A stretch of DNA of 64,000 nt from Physcomitrium patens. Its lineage: Eukaryota; Streptophyta; Bryopsida; Funariales; Funariaceae. Below, one piece after another: positions 48,296-59,276 of this stretch; the stretch's first letter is position 1; the number at the start of each line of letters is the position of its first letter. The translations under genes and the position numbers were made by a program. The notes beneath the pieces were generated by a model that saw only the letters and a program-made list of their open reading frames with translations, did no database searches and was not told the origin of the DNA. The stretch covers positions 3,633,538 through 3,697,537 of the forward strand of contig NC_037273.1 in NCBI RefSeq assembly GCF_000002425.4, written 5' to 3'.

Positions 48296-49584
48296 TGTGA
48301 TTGCTTGTTTTACTTATTCCAGAAGAAACCTCCCAACATAAATCCGTATAGGGAGATTCGAACACGGAGAATGACTAGTTGCTTAAGCGTTCATGTTAGG
48401 GTCACACAATCAATTACCTCCTAAATGTATCGTCTCTATTTCTAATATCTGAACACATAAAGAAACTATAATCTCCTCCTTCACCTTATCAATCTCTTCT
48501 TTACAGTAATTTAGTCATATCAATAACTGCTATTTTCACCAATATATTCACTTTCATAATCTCCAACTATAATACTGCGCCCTCACAGCTTTCAGTACAC
48601 AATTACCCTCGTTCCAATCATTGGAATTCTTCACACAGAACTGCCATTCACATTACAGTGTTTCACATAAATACAGACTCATTCTCTCTGCTGAACTACA
48701 ATTAGATTTCAGCATTCAATCTTTTTTCTTCTCAAATAATACCAATCACATTTCCATTCCATAATTCACTTCATAATATTCAGAAACTCTCAATCCTCTT
48801 ATTCAAAGAAAATAACAAACAAAAGAAAAGAGTTAGCACCAAGCTTACCCCGGCTCACACTATCACAGCGATGGCACCTTAATTAACTTCTACAACTCCT
48901 ATATACTTTCTCCTGATTCTCCAGATTCTAACCATAATTCTATAATTAATCACTTTTAATAACTAAATCACTCATCCATCCTCCTAAATTTCCTATTATA
49001 TAAACTATTAATATATTTTACCAATATCTTTCAAAAACGAATTAATATCTATTCTACAGGCATATTTATTTTTGCCTCTGAAATTTGGAGTAGCAAAATT
49101 TCTTGTATTTAATTGCAAGCTTAATTTATTTGCTACTTTCAATTGTACAACTTTTTGGCACAAACTTTGAATTTTATTATTCACTTCTTCTAAAGGCATC
49201 AAAATACTATTTTTATAGTTGACATTAGAAATATATGAAATTTCTACCCTAAGAGTATCGACAAGTTTGTGAAGATTTGTAATAGTTGCAAATCTATTCT
49301 CACTTTGGCTAAGAGTAGGATCTATAATTTTTTCTTCTATATAAAATTCAAAAAAATCTATAAGATAAATTAAAAGAGAATTATTTGCAACTGCTAATAT
49401 CAAATAAAAGTTTCTATAAAGAGGGATAGTCTATTTTCCTTAAGAAAAATAATTAATATTAAAAAAACTATAAATGAGTTTAAAGATGGATAATTTATAA
49501 TCTTCAAAATACAACAATAGAAGTATAATAATCTACTTACTTCTAATACAAAATAAGAACAATGAATTAGCACTCTTATCCAAC
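48296..49584 (-). mobile_element. AspTy3-zeta, 3' end of a Ty3 element
   Basis: A 763-bp LTR (48296-49058) is followed on its right by a piece of the family's 3' coding tail (49059 to about 49400) and unplaced AT-rich DNA to 49584. The LTR aligns along its length with 49831-50597 and, inverted, with 61155-61874, including a 'gattcgaacacgg' landmark at 48355. It is inserted in the gag region of Chromo2-alpha. The rest of the element is interrupted by Chromo2-epsilon and lies beyond the window. Broken. Confidence 0.7.
49059..49403 (-). pseudogene. AspTy3-zeta post-integrase tail, unknown function
   Basis: The minus-strand frame has a coiled-coil-like stretch (LVDTLRVEISYISN, then LEEVNNKIQSLCQKVVQLK) that resembles the tail of AspTy3-eta at 50640-51130 in both pattern and position next to the 3' LTR. 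The open frame also runs on into the LTR. I do not recognise the domain. Confidence 0.5.
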
Positions 49585-49830
49585 TATCACAGACATGATA
49601 CTCAATGAAAGAAAATCTCAATATCCTCTTATGTCACTTAAAAAGATTAAAAAATCACTCAAAGATGGTAATATATTAAACTAAAATAGCTATTATTAAA
49701 GATAAGAAGACTTAAAAGTCTTGAAATAAGACTAAGGACTAAAAGAATAAGAGTAAAAAAGGCTTTATCTTGGCATTCATATATACTATCCAATTAAGAG
49801 TTATATAGCGATATCTTATAGGATCTCTAT
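49585..49830 (-). mobile_element. Chromo2-epsilon, part of an LTR
   Basis: This first 246 bp of a Chromo2 LTR (TATCACAGACATGATACTC onward) is similar to 28172-28420 and 32474-32700. AspTy3-eta starts inside it at 49831, and the remainder must lie beyond the right edge of the window. Confidence 0.7.
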
Positions 49831-50597
49831 TGTTCTTGTTGTGTACAAGCTTCAATATATCAAAGCAATTGAACTAATAGAGGTGGATTCGAACACGGAA
49901 AAAGATTGCTTATATGAATTGAGTCTGTTAGTATCACAATTGAATGTACTCTAGCTATCTGAAATCAATTATCAAACTACAAAACACCAAGGCTTACTAC
50001 TTCCATATTAGTTCAATACATAATCCATTCTATGAATATCAATTCAACAATACTTCCATATTCTTATCAGTTCATCTTCCATTTACTCTCCTTGCAATTT
50101 ATATATATTCAATTACTGATCTCCAGCTTACTTATTATATTCAGTTTCTTAATTCATCACACAGAATTTAATATCTTCACTTAACACAATATAATTCAAT
50201 AATTTTAATTCTCAAGATCATAGATTTTCTCCAAAATGGTCAGTCCAAAGTCATATTCCACAATATTCAAATCACAATTTCAATAATACTTCTCTCAATC
50301 ACAATTCTTCATAAGCAAATAATAAAAGCAATGAAAACAAAGAGGTGGCACCAAGCTTACCCTGACTTACGACTCTCACAGTCCGGCCCCGATCTCTCTA
50401 TTCTCAACGTCTTTATCTTACCAAAAGATGGATAGTTGGCTAATAGATTCCAAAGGTTATGAACCTTTGAGTTCTTAATCATTTGTTCCACTAACAACCT
50501 ACTGTTACCAACTAAACTGCCTAACCATAAGTCTAATTCTCAAGGTTGTCAATAACCAATCAGTAACTTACCACAAAGTTTATTTGCATATTCTACA
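49831..50597 (-). repeat. 3' LTR of AspTy3-eta
   Basis: This 767-bp LTR, read on the minus strand, starts TGTAGAATATGCAAATAAAC, like the theta LTR (TGTAGAATGTATAAATGAC). 'gattcgaacacgg' near 49888 and 'agcttaccctgacttacgac' near 50355 are shared landmarks with zeta and theta. Confidence 0.8.
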
Positions 50598-50639
50598 TAG
50601 CCCCACTCCTATCTGTGCAGTGTCCTTGCAAATATTATT

Positions 50640-51130
50640 TAGCCTCAACTTATAAAGACGTAGCAGCGTTGGCTTCTTTGGTCAATTGCATTGGCTTACC
50701 ATCCTTTGAATTAGTAACCTCCTCCTCTGCTACATCTTTGTCGTCTACCCTGATGTTCGATGGTTCTCCATCCAAACATGCTATTAGATCTTCATTCAAC
50801 AAACCCAATTTCCGTACCTGAAACTTAAGACGACAATTTGGTTGTTGCACTCTTCCAACATCTTCTGCCATTCTTCTGTCGATTTCAAAGGTATCTCCAA
50901 AAGTGTTGTCGCTGAAACTGGCATATTGGTCTGCACTACATTATTGGCCTCTTTCGCTAATGCGGCTAGTTTAGTATGCAACATTGTAACCTCTACCTAC
51001 AGCCGCTCTTGTTGTTCCTTCCAATCGGTCTCCATCCTTGCTTTCTCAAACATCATATTCGCCACCTTCTCCTTTTCTGCCATCCACCTCTCTTTAACTA
51101 CAAAAGAAAATACAATGCTTGTCAAGAGCC
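50640..51130 (-). pseudogene. AspTy3-eta post-integrase tail, coiled-coil-like, unknown
   Basis: Minus-strand frames between integrase and the 3' LTR read as a charged, helical, coiled-coil-like protein (KVANMMFEKARMETDWKEQQ, then TEEWQKMLEECNNQIVVLSF, then an acidic stretch VDDKDVAEEEVTNSKDG). Known Ty3 integrases do not need such a tail. It may be a C-terminal extension of Pol or a separate extra ORF, as some plant Tat-type elements have. I do not recognise the family. Broken. Confidence 0.55.
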
Positions 51131-51139
51131 TCCTTCCTA

Positions 51140-51959
51140 CTTCTTACTATAATCCAATCAATTGGATCGATTCTCCTTTTTGTAACAGAAAATCTATCTC
51201 GGGGTTATGTATAGTAAAGTTTAAGCTGATTGCTATTGATCATGTCATAAATTTAGTACCTATAAAATCTTTCAATTGTACTGAACCATTTGGAAATCCG
51301 TCAATAACTCAATATAGCCCATGCCATCAAACTTGAAATTTTTTTAGAAAATTTTTAAATCGACTATCATAAAGAAGTATCAAATCATTTGGCATAAAAG
51401 CCTTTGGTCTAAGCTTACTATCATAATAAGTCTTCCTTCATTTTTATGTAGTTTTTATTATCATTAATGCATTGGCTCTACTTTCATCCAATTTTTTCAA
51501 TTCTTCTAAATGGTACCGTAATAAATCATGATCTTTCAATTTATTATCTATAGCAATTCGTAAACTTTGGACTTCTAATTCAATTAGGTAATATTGCTTC
51601 ATGACCATAAACCAATTGAAAAGAGATAGCATTGGTAGTAACTTTATATGCAGTACGGTATGCCTATAAAGCTGCAAACAACTTAGTGTCCCAATCTGTT
51701 CCCGCTCTTGAAACTATTTTTGTTAAGATTTTACATAAAATTGCATTAGACTTTTCTGTTTGTTCATTGGCTCTAGGTTGATACGGTATAGTCTTACGAT
51801 GTTTTATCTCGGATTTAGCCGTAAAAGCTTCAATTGTACTATTTATAAAATGAATTCTTCAATCACTAACCAATTCTTGTGGACAATCGAACCGTGTAAT
51901 AACATTTTTATACAAAAAGGTTGCTATTGTTCTTGCACTATTGGTTTTCGTAGCTACAA
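51140..51959 (-). pseudogene. AspTy3-eta integrase, C-terminal part
   Basis: Minus-strand similarity to Ty3 integrase: TIATFLYKNVITRFDCPQEL near 51900, YQPRANEQTE near 51770, and a YYLIELEVQSLRIAIDN stretch near 51600 that matches the usual VLPIEVEVPSLR motif of plant Ty3 integrases; the C-terminal module near 51200-51400 follows. Interrupted upstream by the LongLTR element. Confidence 0.8.
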
Positions 51960-53294
51960 TGTCGTATTACGTGCTTTCCTGCTCGAGAACGCGCCGGGCG
52001 TCTGGCTGTAGAAGGTAGTATGGAGATCCGCCGATAGTCAAGCAGTCTATCAGTTTTGACTGCTGGAATATAAACGACAGCAAGAATACACCGTAAATCT
52101 TTACTGATGCCCTTCGACTGCTTGTCGAAGTCCTTTTTTTGCCCCAGCCGGTAGGTCTCTAGACGTTACAGAGAATCCCAAACAACCCAAACTATTAAAC
52201 TTCAATACCCCTTTGTACTTACGATTTTGTATCCACTGACTGTCCTGTTAGATTAACCCAATAAATTTCATTCACTCCGCATACTCAATCCTATAGACAC
52301 CCCTTTAATCCTTCAATCACAGACGTAACTCGATTTTACAAAACAGTCAAGAGTATTCAAACCCACTTCATTTAAAAATCTCGATTCACCATTACAACAC
52401 TGACTTCAGCAGCGATTGCCTCAGTCGTCTCAAAACTCTACGAAGAAGAAAAATCCAAATTCTATGTCTTTCCTTCCCCGACCCGAAGCATGAAGCTCCT
52501 CTCTCTAATTCCCTTGATCTTCCAAAAACCTCCAATGAAAACCGAACTAGTAACCTTGCAAAAGCTTGAAAACTCGCTCCCCCCCCGATTCCCCCGAAAA
52601 AAAAACCTCCCCCCTCAAAACTATATCCCCCCTTAACCTTATCCTCTGAATTTCTTCAATCTTCCGTCTTAGATCCGGAATTGGCTCCCACCTCAAGCTT
52701 GGATCCGAAATTGGCTCTCGCCGTCAAGCTTTTTCCTCCGTTTTTACCTTTAAGAAATCCATTTACCGAAAACAACGTTCCCTGAAACGGCACAGAGAAC
52801 AAGACAGCCTGAAACAGAATCGAACCCCGTAATCAGGACCACATTGAGTCGCCCGACCAATTCAGGTCCTATATTGGGAAAGATGCCCATAGTAACCTGG
52901 ATGTTCCCGTAATTGGGTCAAATTGGTCCTCGCGTCAGATTGGCTAAGACCCGTAGTAAGACCTGGATTTCCCGTAATTAGACTGCATTGGGTTGACCGG
53001 CCAATTCAGGTCTCATATTGGATAAGAGGACCCGGATTGGATTATCGAAATTGGATCCAATTGGCTCCTCGAACCCGTCGTGTGAATTGGTCCTTCTCTT
53101 CCTGCTGACTCCCGTTATTGGAATCGAATGGAGCATTTCAGTATGCCCCAGCTGACTGTAACGGAGTCACTGAACCTGACCACTCAGTATTTGTACTGGA
53201 GTTGGTCGATGCTCCCAATATTCGAGGTAACTGAATATTAATAAAATTCCCCTTTCTTTTTATTTTCACCGTATACTCGTGTTACAACACGACA
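51960..53294 (-). repeat. 3' LTR of the LongLTR element
   Basis: Plus-strand ends are TGTCGTATTACGTGC and GTTACAACACGACA, so the LTR ends form the inverted pair TGTCG/CGACA. It contains the inverted form of the 78-bp tandem repeat (about 52850-53080) and C- and A-homopolymer runs near 52580-52610. Confidence 0.92.
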
Positions 53295-53309
53295 TCCACC
53301 CCCTCTGAA
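53295..53309 (-). other. Polypurine tract of the LongLTR element
   Basis: The minus strand reads CAGAGGGGGTGGA directly before the 3' LTR, the expected plus-strand primer. Confidence 0.75.
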
Positions 53310-53356
53310 CCTGTGCATCCTCCGGTATGCACCAATTTACCCAATTGCTGTTTGAT

Positions 53357-54490
53357 TCAGAATAGATCCCCTACGTCTTTGTGTAGTTCATCTTCGTCAC
53401 CTTCATTATCCATATCACTTTCATCTTCTTGCTGCGGAATCTCTGTACCTTCATTAAGGTCTTCCATATTCATCTCTGCGTATCTTCGTTTAAATATTTT
53501 TACTCGCTTCCCTGCATTTGGTATTTTCAATTTTGTACCATCTAACTCCCGAAAAGGATAAGTCGCATTATCATGAACAGTTGTTATAACATATGGTCCA
53601 AACCAACGTTTTGAAAATTTCCGCAAAGTACTATGTTGATTATCCAGACTATTGTCATAAACAAGTACCCAGTCACCTTCCTCGATTGCTTTTGGTCTCA
53701 ATCGATGTTGCTTATCGAACCGCGCCTTGTTTTGTAACCTTGCTCTTTTTAACCTTTCCAATGCTATCTGGACATCTTCCGTTCTTTGCTCCAATTATCG
53801 AATCCTAATAGCCAGAAGTTCTTCTCTTGTCAATCCATCTTCTCATGGTAGCATACTCCAAGTAAGTACCTTTTCTTCAATCGGCATAATTGGTTTTTGA
53901 CCTGTCATAAGTTCTACTGGCATATATCCTGTCACCGAACTATGTGTTGTTCGATCAGCCCATAATGCAAATGACAAAAGCCGTGGCCACTCTTTAACCT
54001 TCCCATTATAAGCTTTAACCAATGCTTTCACAATCGACGGGTGACCGCGTTCGCTTTTCGCATTCCCTTCCGGATTATAAGCAGTAGTCAGTGATAGTTT
54101 AACTCCACATTTTTCAAAGAACTTACGAGCTTCTTGTGCATTTAATTCTCCACGATCTGCAGTGATTTTTCCTACGAACCCGTAACGGCAAATGACATCT
54201 TTAAGCAAAAACCTACAAATCCCCTCTGTAGATTTTGTCCTCAATGCTCTTCCTTCTACTTGATTTGATAAATCTTCACGAGCTAAAATCAAATATCTCA
54301 TCTGCCATAACCCAACCGACATAATAACCAAATCAACAACCCATTTAAAATGAATAGCCAGAGGATACGTAGGATGAAGACCATCTCGATGTCGGATATT
54401 AGAATACGATTGACAGATTTCACATGACTCTACAAATGAGAGCACATCTCAATACATATTTTTCCACAAATATCGTTCCTTGAGTTTAGC
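53357..54490 (-). pseudogene. LongLTR integrase region
   Basis: The minus strand shows CEICQ of the zinc-binding part near 54420, then the catalytic core with VVDLVIMSVG, ITADRGELNAQEARKFF and NPEGNAKSERGH (D, D and E positions), and the C-terminus with GDWVLVYDNSL and KRWFGPYVITTVHDN, a GPY/F module. The frame ends in an acidic tail. No chromodomain. Integrase inserts the DNA copy; this type may leave 4-bp duplications, judging by the flanks of the family. A few breaks. Confidence 0.85.
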
Positions 54491-54499
54491 AAAAGTAGC

Positions 54500-56755
54500 T
54501 CAGATTCCTCTATGCCCTGCCCATAAACTATCATGAAACTCCTTTAATAATTTTAGTTTTTCTTCCCTTTTGCCTATCACTCGTTGTGGCATCCCAATTC
54601 CTTTCTTTGGTCTCTTCCATAAGAATCCATCTCGAAGTAAAAATCCATATGCTTTTTTTCTTATTTGTTTGAATTTTTCTGTAGACCAATTTCCCTGCTT
54701 AGACAAGGTATTCAAATAATGACTAATATCCAATAATTCTCCTTCATAAGATTCTTCAAGAAATAGCTTGTCTTCTCTGTTGAGATTTGATATTGAATAG
54801 AATTTCAATCCGACATCATCAATGTCTTCAACCATTTCGTCCTCCCTCTCGTATCTTGCTCGAGATAGCATGTCTGCTACTAAATTGTCCTTTCCAGTGA
54901 TATGCTTAAATTCTGGATTTAGTGACTTAATATAAGCAATCCATCTCAACATTGCAATATCTGGCATTGAACAGTTAATAATCATTCCAAGCAATGGCAA
55001 GCAATCTGTTTCAATTACTACTACTGCCCCAATCAAATAGTCCTTTTCAGCTTTTATAGCCGAAACGACTCCCCAAAGTTCTCTTTTGACTTGCAAATAT
55101 GCACGCTAATGAATACTTAAAACTTTAGTCCCAAATCGAACTGCAAATCTACTCCCATTCGAATCATCTTGACCCACAGCCCATCCAACGGCAATTGGAC
55201 TAGCGTCTACAGTAAGAATCACTGGTCTATTGCACTTATAATCAACCTTCCTCAATATTGGAGGTGACATCAATAATTTCTTCAATCTTTGCATTGCCTG
55301 AATATGCCTTTCTTTCCATTCAAATCGGTAACCCTTGCATAACAGTTCATATAATGGATCCGCTATGTGAGCAAAATGAGGGATCCAGATTCGATAAAAT
55401 ACACATGCACCCAAAAACCTACAAACCTCTGTTAAAGAACCACAATCTTCTTTCATCCTTCCAATTGCATCAACTTTAGTCGGATCTGGTTTTCTTCCGT
55501 AAGATCCACATAAATGTCCAACAATTACAACCTCTCGCACTCCAAATACGGACTTCATACCCGATAATGTAAGATGAACTTCTCCAAGCCGAGTTAAAAT
55601 CTTTTCACAATCTTGTATATGATCAACAACATATCTGCGACCCCCCCTCGTATCTAAAGTTTCATCCTTGTCTCCTTCTCTGCACCCTTTTATAGGAACA
55701 TCATCCAGAAAAGGCATAGTCTTTTCCGGAATAAAATCTCTCCATACCTTATTCATCCCATTCATCATATGCGCAATCGAGTTGGTCACGCCTTGAGGAA
55801 GAGTGCACATTCTAACCAATCCAAGCGGTGTCCTCATCGTTGTCATATCTCTACTTCCTTCGGCAAGTTGAAATTGATTATAACCTGAATACAAATCACC
55901 CATTGAATAGATCGCCCTTCCAGCAAACGCCTCAGCAAATTCATCCACAATAGGTCCAATTCCTGCATTCCTGACAGTTACAGCATTCTCCGGCTGCTTA
56001 TCTTGAATAAACCGTAGTGACCCATTCTTCTTAGGTACCGTAAACCATCGACTAGAATACGGCACAAATGAAGGTTCTAATATTTTCATCTTTATCTTTT
56101 CTTTCAATAGTTCCACCAATTTAGGTAAATGTGCCCTCGGTACTGGAATCGGTCTTAGATTCCAAGGTACATGGGGTACAGTGAAGATAACCATAAGTGT
56201 TATAATATTTGGATCCACACACCCAATTTCATGAGATTCGAAGGCAAACGATCTACCTTGTTTAGCCAACATCTTTTTGAAGCAAGTAATTTCCTCCGGC
56301 AATAAAGAACCATCATAACCAATCTTCAATTCTTCAAAAGTCTCTTCAGTAAACTGATGTCCAATACTCATTGGATCTCTTAAACTTGCTTCTTTTGATG
56401 CTTCTTCCATTTGTTCTTAAGAATCCTCTGGTAATGGTCCGGCAACAAGCTTTACCTTCTTATCTGCCGTTTTATATCTCGTCTCTATAGTGACTTCTGG
56501 TGCTTGAAAAGATTCAAGCATGGTATAAACCTCTCTCGAATGAATCTCAACAATCTTATCATTATCCCCTAACCCAATAGATGTAATCAATTCCAATGAA
56601 TCTTCCAGCCCATTTTCTTCATAAACACCCAAAATCCTCTCATCATCTTGCAATGTACCCATCTTGCGTAACTGTCCTTCAATATCATATAATCTTTTTC
56701 TTTCTTTTCTTTTAAAATCATCAACTTTCTTATACATAATATTTCCATTCTCCAA
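54500..56755 (-). pseudogene. LongLTR reverse transcriptase and RNase H region
   Basis: Minus-strand motifs: a linker from 56755; RT near 56410-55300 with WFTVPKKNGSLRFIQDKQP, YSMGDLYSGYNQFQLAEGSR, TLPQGVTNSIAHMMNGMN and MPFLDDVPIKG, i.e. an FLDD form of the YxDD box. RNase H follows with VILTVDASPIAVGWAVGQ, then VIETDCLPLLGMI and KDNLVADMLSRARYE; the integrase zinc-binding N-terminus (HDSLWAGHRGI) closes the region. RT and RNase H copy the element RNA. The FLDD and QFQLAEGSRDM-type phrases are unlike the other Ty3 elements in this window. A few breaks. Confidence 0.85.
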
Positions 56756-56832
56756 AATACCAATAAAACTCGCATCAAAGGCACCTTCATGTCGCGAGAA
56801 TACCTCCTCTTTTGTACCTCCATAATCTCGCT

Positions 56833-59205
56833 TTACAGTGGTACCTCCCCAAAATCCTTAAATCCTTCAACAATCTTTGGCAATGGTTTCTCCCTCAACC
56901 TATCTCGATTCCGTTCATGGTTAGGAGGTACTGTTAGAAATTGTACAGCTTTCTTCCCATCTTCGCTCCGTACCCTTGCATAAGCAGAACCATCGTCAAG
57001 TACCTTTGTTTCCATCCGTGTTGCCGTGATATAAGGTTGTCCTAAAATCAACGGATAAGATGTTGTATCTTGAACGAAGAAATGTTGCTCCGTCGCAACA
57101 TCCCCAATCCGAATTTTGACATCTGGACAAGCTCCATATAATTCGCCCTGTGTGTTATTAGCTGCTCGTATTGCCCATCCATGTTCTATATCAATTGGCC
57201 ATTTTTGCTTCTTATAAAGATCTTTAGACATGAGATTTATTTCAGAACCATGGTCCACCAAAGCAACTATTGGTTCTTCTATATCTCCTACTTTCACCAA
57301 TACCTCAGTAATTGCCCTTGCCCAATGCTTTCGAGTATAATGGCTCAAAGTTTCCATTTCCTTGTCACTAGAATCTTCGAAACGTACTCGCTGATTATAC
57401 CCATTCTTTTCATTTGTTGGTTGCTTGTAAGCAATATCAACCTCTTCTTCATCTCTACATATTCTTGCATCAATAGCATGACTCATTCCAATTTCGCTCA
57501 TTAATTGCCTCTTTCGCTTAATGCTGTCAATGATAACATCATGAAACTCCTTCTTTGCAATTTCCAAGACTTCTTTCAATGTGAATTCCACCTTAGCGTT
57601 TAATATACGTTCTTCCAACACCCCTTTCAAATTTGTTGCCGCTTCAATATCAGAAAGTAGCTTATAAGCAATTGATTTGCCCTTATCTTTTGTCTTCGTT
57701 GTTTTTTCTCCCAATGATGCTGAGGTATCCTTTACAGGCAATTCTTGTGAAGCTGCCTCCCGAGCCTTGTCTCCTCGAGTTTGCCTCTTAAAAGAATTTC
57801 CTTCTCTAGTATCATCAAAATTTCCTCGTCTCTTTTCTTCCATCAAAGCTTCATGTTGGCTCTTAGCAATATATGCATGAACTGAAAGACACTCAACAGG
57901 ATCCTCCCAACCTGTTCTATCTCGTATTGTAGCTGCAGTTCTCAATAACGCTTCTCGAGGTAATTTCCCTTCTTGCATTGTAGAAACGACAGAAGTCCAA
58001 AACTCACTAGTTTCCGTACTTCCACCAATTTCATCATCTACTCTAGCACTATAACTTGCACTTTCTCGTACTACTGTTTCATGCTCTTTTAAGTAATCTT
58101 GAACCAATGCTCTCATTCCTCCCTTGCCAAAATTGATTTGAAAAAGATCCTCCCTATCTTTCAATGCTATCTTCCCATCTTTCCAGCAAATAATTCCCTG
58201 CCGTATCATATTATTAAATTCATTGCAATCTTTTCTAGTGTGTGAAGCATCATCACACCAAATGCATCTTTGTACATATCCTTGTTTTGAAACATTCTTC
58301 GAATTGTTTATAGAAGTATTTTTTTCAAGTCTTGCCAATTTGATTTGAAGATCTCGCATTCCTCGTATAATTTCTTCCATATCCATATCTGCTTTCTTTG
58401 ACAAGGATGTCGAAGGTTGAACTGTAGGCATTGTCGGTGGTGTTGTACGTACTGGAGCTTTGGGTGCTTGTACTGTTTTCGGAATATTGCTCCTATCCTT
58501 CTTCCTTTCTTTTTTTGTAAGCAACCCCACCGCATCTTGAACGTTCTTCCACTTCGTTGTCAATCCTTCATCTTCTTCTTTGTCTTCAAGAAGGGGTTCT
58601 AATTTCTCTTGCAATTCTCCATCAGCAGCTTGAAGAAATAGATCAACTTTGTTTGGCTCCAATGTCAATTTTTCTACCTTCGATAATTGAGAGTATTGCC
58701 TCTCAAATTTCCTTAGTAGCTCTGTTGCTTGCAAATTCTTATTGGGCCGTTCAATCCATCCCAGAAACAGCTTCTTAGTAACGCGATCAGCATCTTTCAA
58801 GAAATATTCGTCTTTCAATGCATGTGAAAAATCCTCCCATGAATTCGCACAACGATCTGTAATCGATGTAATGTGGTCCCTTATCTCCGGTATCGTGGCA
58901 AGTCCAAATAATTCAACCATTTTCTTCTCAGAAACCCGATTTAATTCCATTTCACGAACATAACATCTTAAATACCTTGAAATATTCCTCCCATCAAATT
59001 GATCAATTTTATTGACCACTGCTTGCAATACTTTGGTTGCCAAAGCTTCCTTTCGATCATTGCTTTGCTGTTGCTGCATTGACAATGAGAAGGCTTGAAA
59101 CAAACTAGCAATAGACGGATCCATGTGCATACCTTGTCCTTTAGAAGACTCCCCACCAGAAACTTCTCCCAAAAATCCTTCAAAATTTTTATTTTCGTTT
59201 TCCAT
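56833..59205 (-). CDS. Gag-protease frame of the LongLTR element (790 aa, open)
   Basis: One uninterrupted frame starts 52 bases downstream of the primer site, at MENENKNFEGFLGEVSGG. Residues up to about 300 are the capsid-like part (helical, charged; QFDGRNISRYLRCYVREMEL near residue 75). A CCHC knuckle CIWCDDASHTRKDC sits near residue 312. The middle (about 380-640) is a long charged linker. A retropepsin active site VALVDHGSEINLMS lies near residue 650, with a LILGQPYI-type stretch near 720; DHGS takes the place of the common D-S/T-G. The product would form particles and process the polyprotein. Gag and protease being fused in one 790-residue frame is longer than usual for chromoviruses. 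Confidence 0.85.
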   Translation of the reverse strand: MENENKNFEGFLGEVSGGESSKGQGMHMDPSIASLFQAFSLSMQQQQSNDRKEALATKVLQAVVNKIDQFDGRNISRYLRCYVREMELNRVSEKKMVELFGLATIPEIRDHITSITDRCANSWEDFSHALKDEYFLKDADRVTKKLFLGWIERPNKNLQATELLRKFERQYSQLSKVEKLTLEPNKVDLFLQAADGELQEKLEPLLEDKEEDEGLTTKWKNVQDAVGLLTKKERKKDRSNIPKTVQAPKAPVRTTPPTMPTVQPSTSLSKKADMDMEEIIRGMRDLQIKLARLEKNTSINNSKNVSKQGYVQRCIWCDDASHTRKDCNEFNNMIRQGIICWKDGKIALKDREDLFQINFGKGGMRALVQDYLKEHETVVRESASYSARVDDEIGGSTETSEFWTSVVSTMQEGKLPREALLRTAATIRDRTGWEDPVECLSVHAYIAKSQHEALMEEKRRGNFDDTREGNSFKRQTRGDKAREAASQELPVKDTSASLGEKTTKTKDKGKSIAYKLLSDIEAATNLKGVLEERILNAKVEFTLKEVLEIAKKEFHDVIIDSIKRKRQLMSEIGMSHAIDARICRDEEEVDIAYKQPTNEKNGYNQRVRFEDSSDKEMETLSHYTRKHWARAITEVLVKVGDIEEPIVALVDHGSEINLMSKDLYKKQKWPIDIEHGWAIRAANNTQGELYGACPDVKIRIGDVATEQHFFVQDTTSYPLILGQPYITATRMETKVLDDGSAYARVRSEDGKKAVQFLTVPPNHERNRDRLREKPLPKIVEGFKDFGEVPL

Positions 59206-59256
59206 AAAAATAAAGATAAAATCAACCGAAATCCAATACCTTCTACCTCAAGCTTT

Positions 59257-59272
59257 CACGTCGGGTTCACCA
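59257..59272 (-). other. Candidate primer-binding site of the LongLTR element
   Basis: Four bases inside the 5' LTR, the plus strand reads cacgtcgggttcacca, i.e. a tRNA-like 3' end finishing in CCA. It is neither the initiator-Met nor the Asp site used by the other families here. I could not match it to a specific tRNA from memory. Confidence 0.55.
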
Positions 59273-59276
59273 CTTA

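Noticed and set aside
48355-48370. 'gattcgaacacgg' resembling a tRNA T-loop or B box (also near 49888)
   Set aside because: It recurs at the same relative place in two AspTy3 LTRs and no cloverleaf can be formed around it.
49008-49403. A 131-residue open frame that might be a host gene
   Set aside because: It overlaps the zeta LTR edge and its upstream part resembles the post-integrase tail of AspTy3-eta, so it is treated as retroelement sequence.
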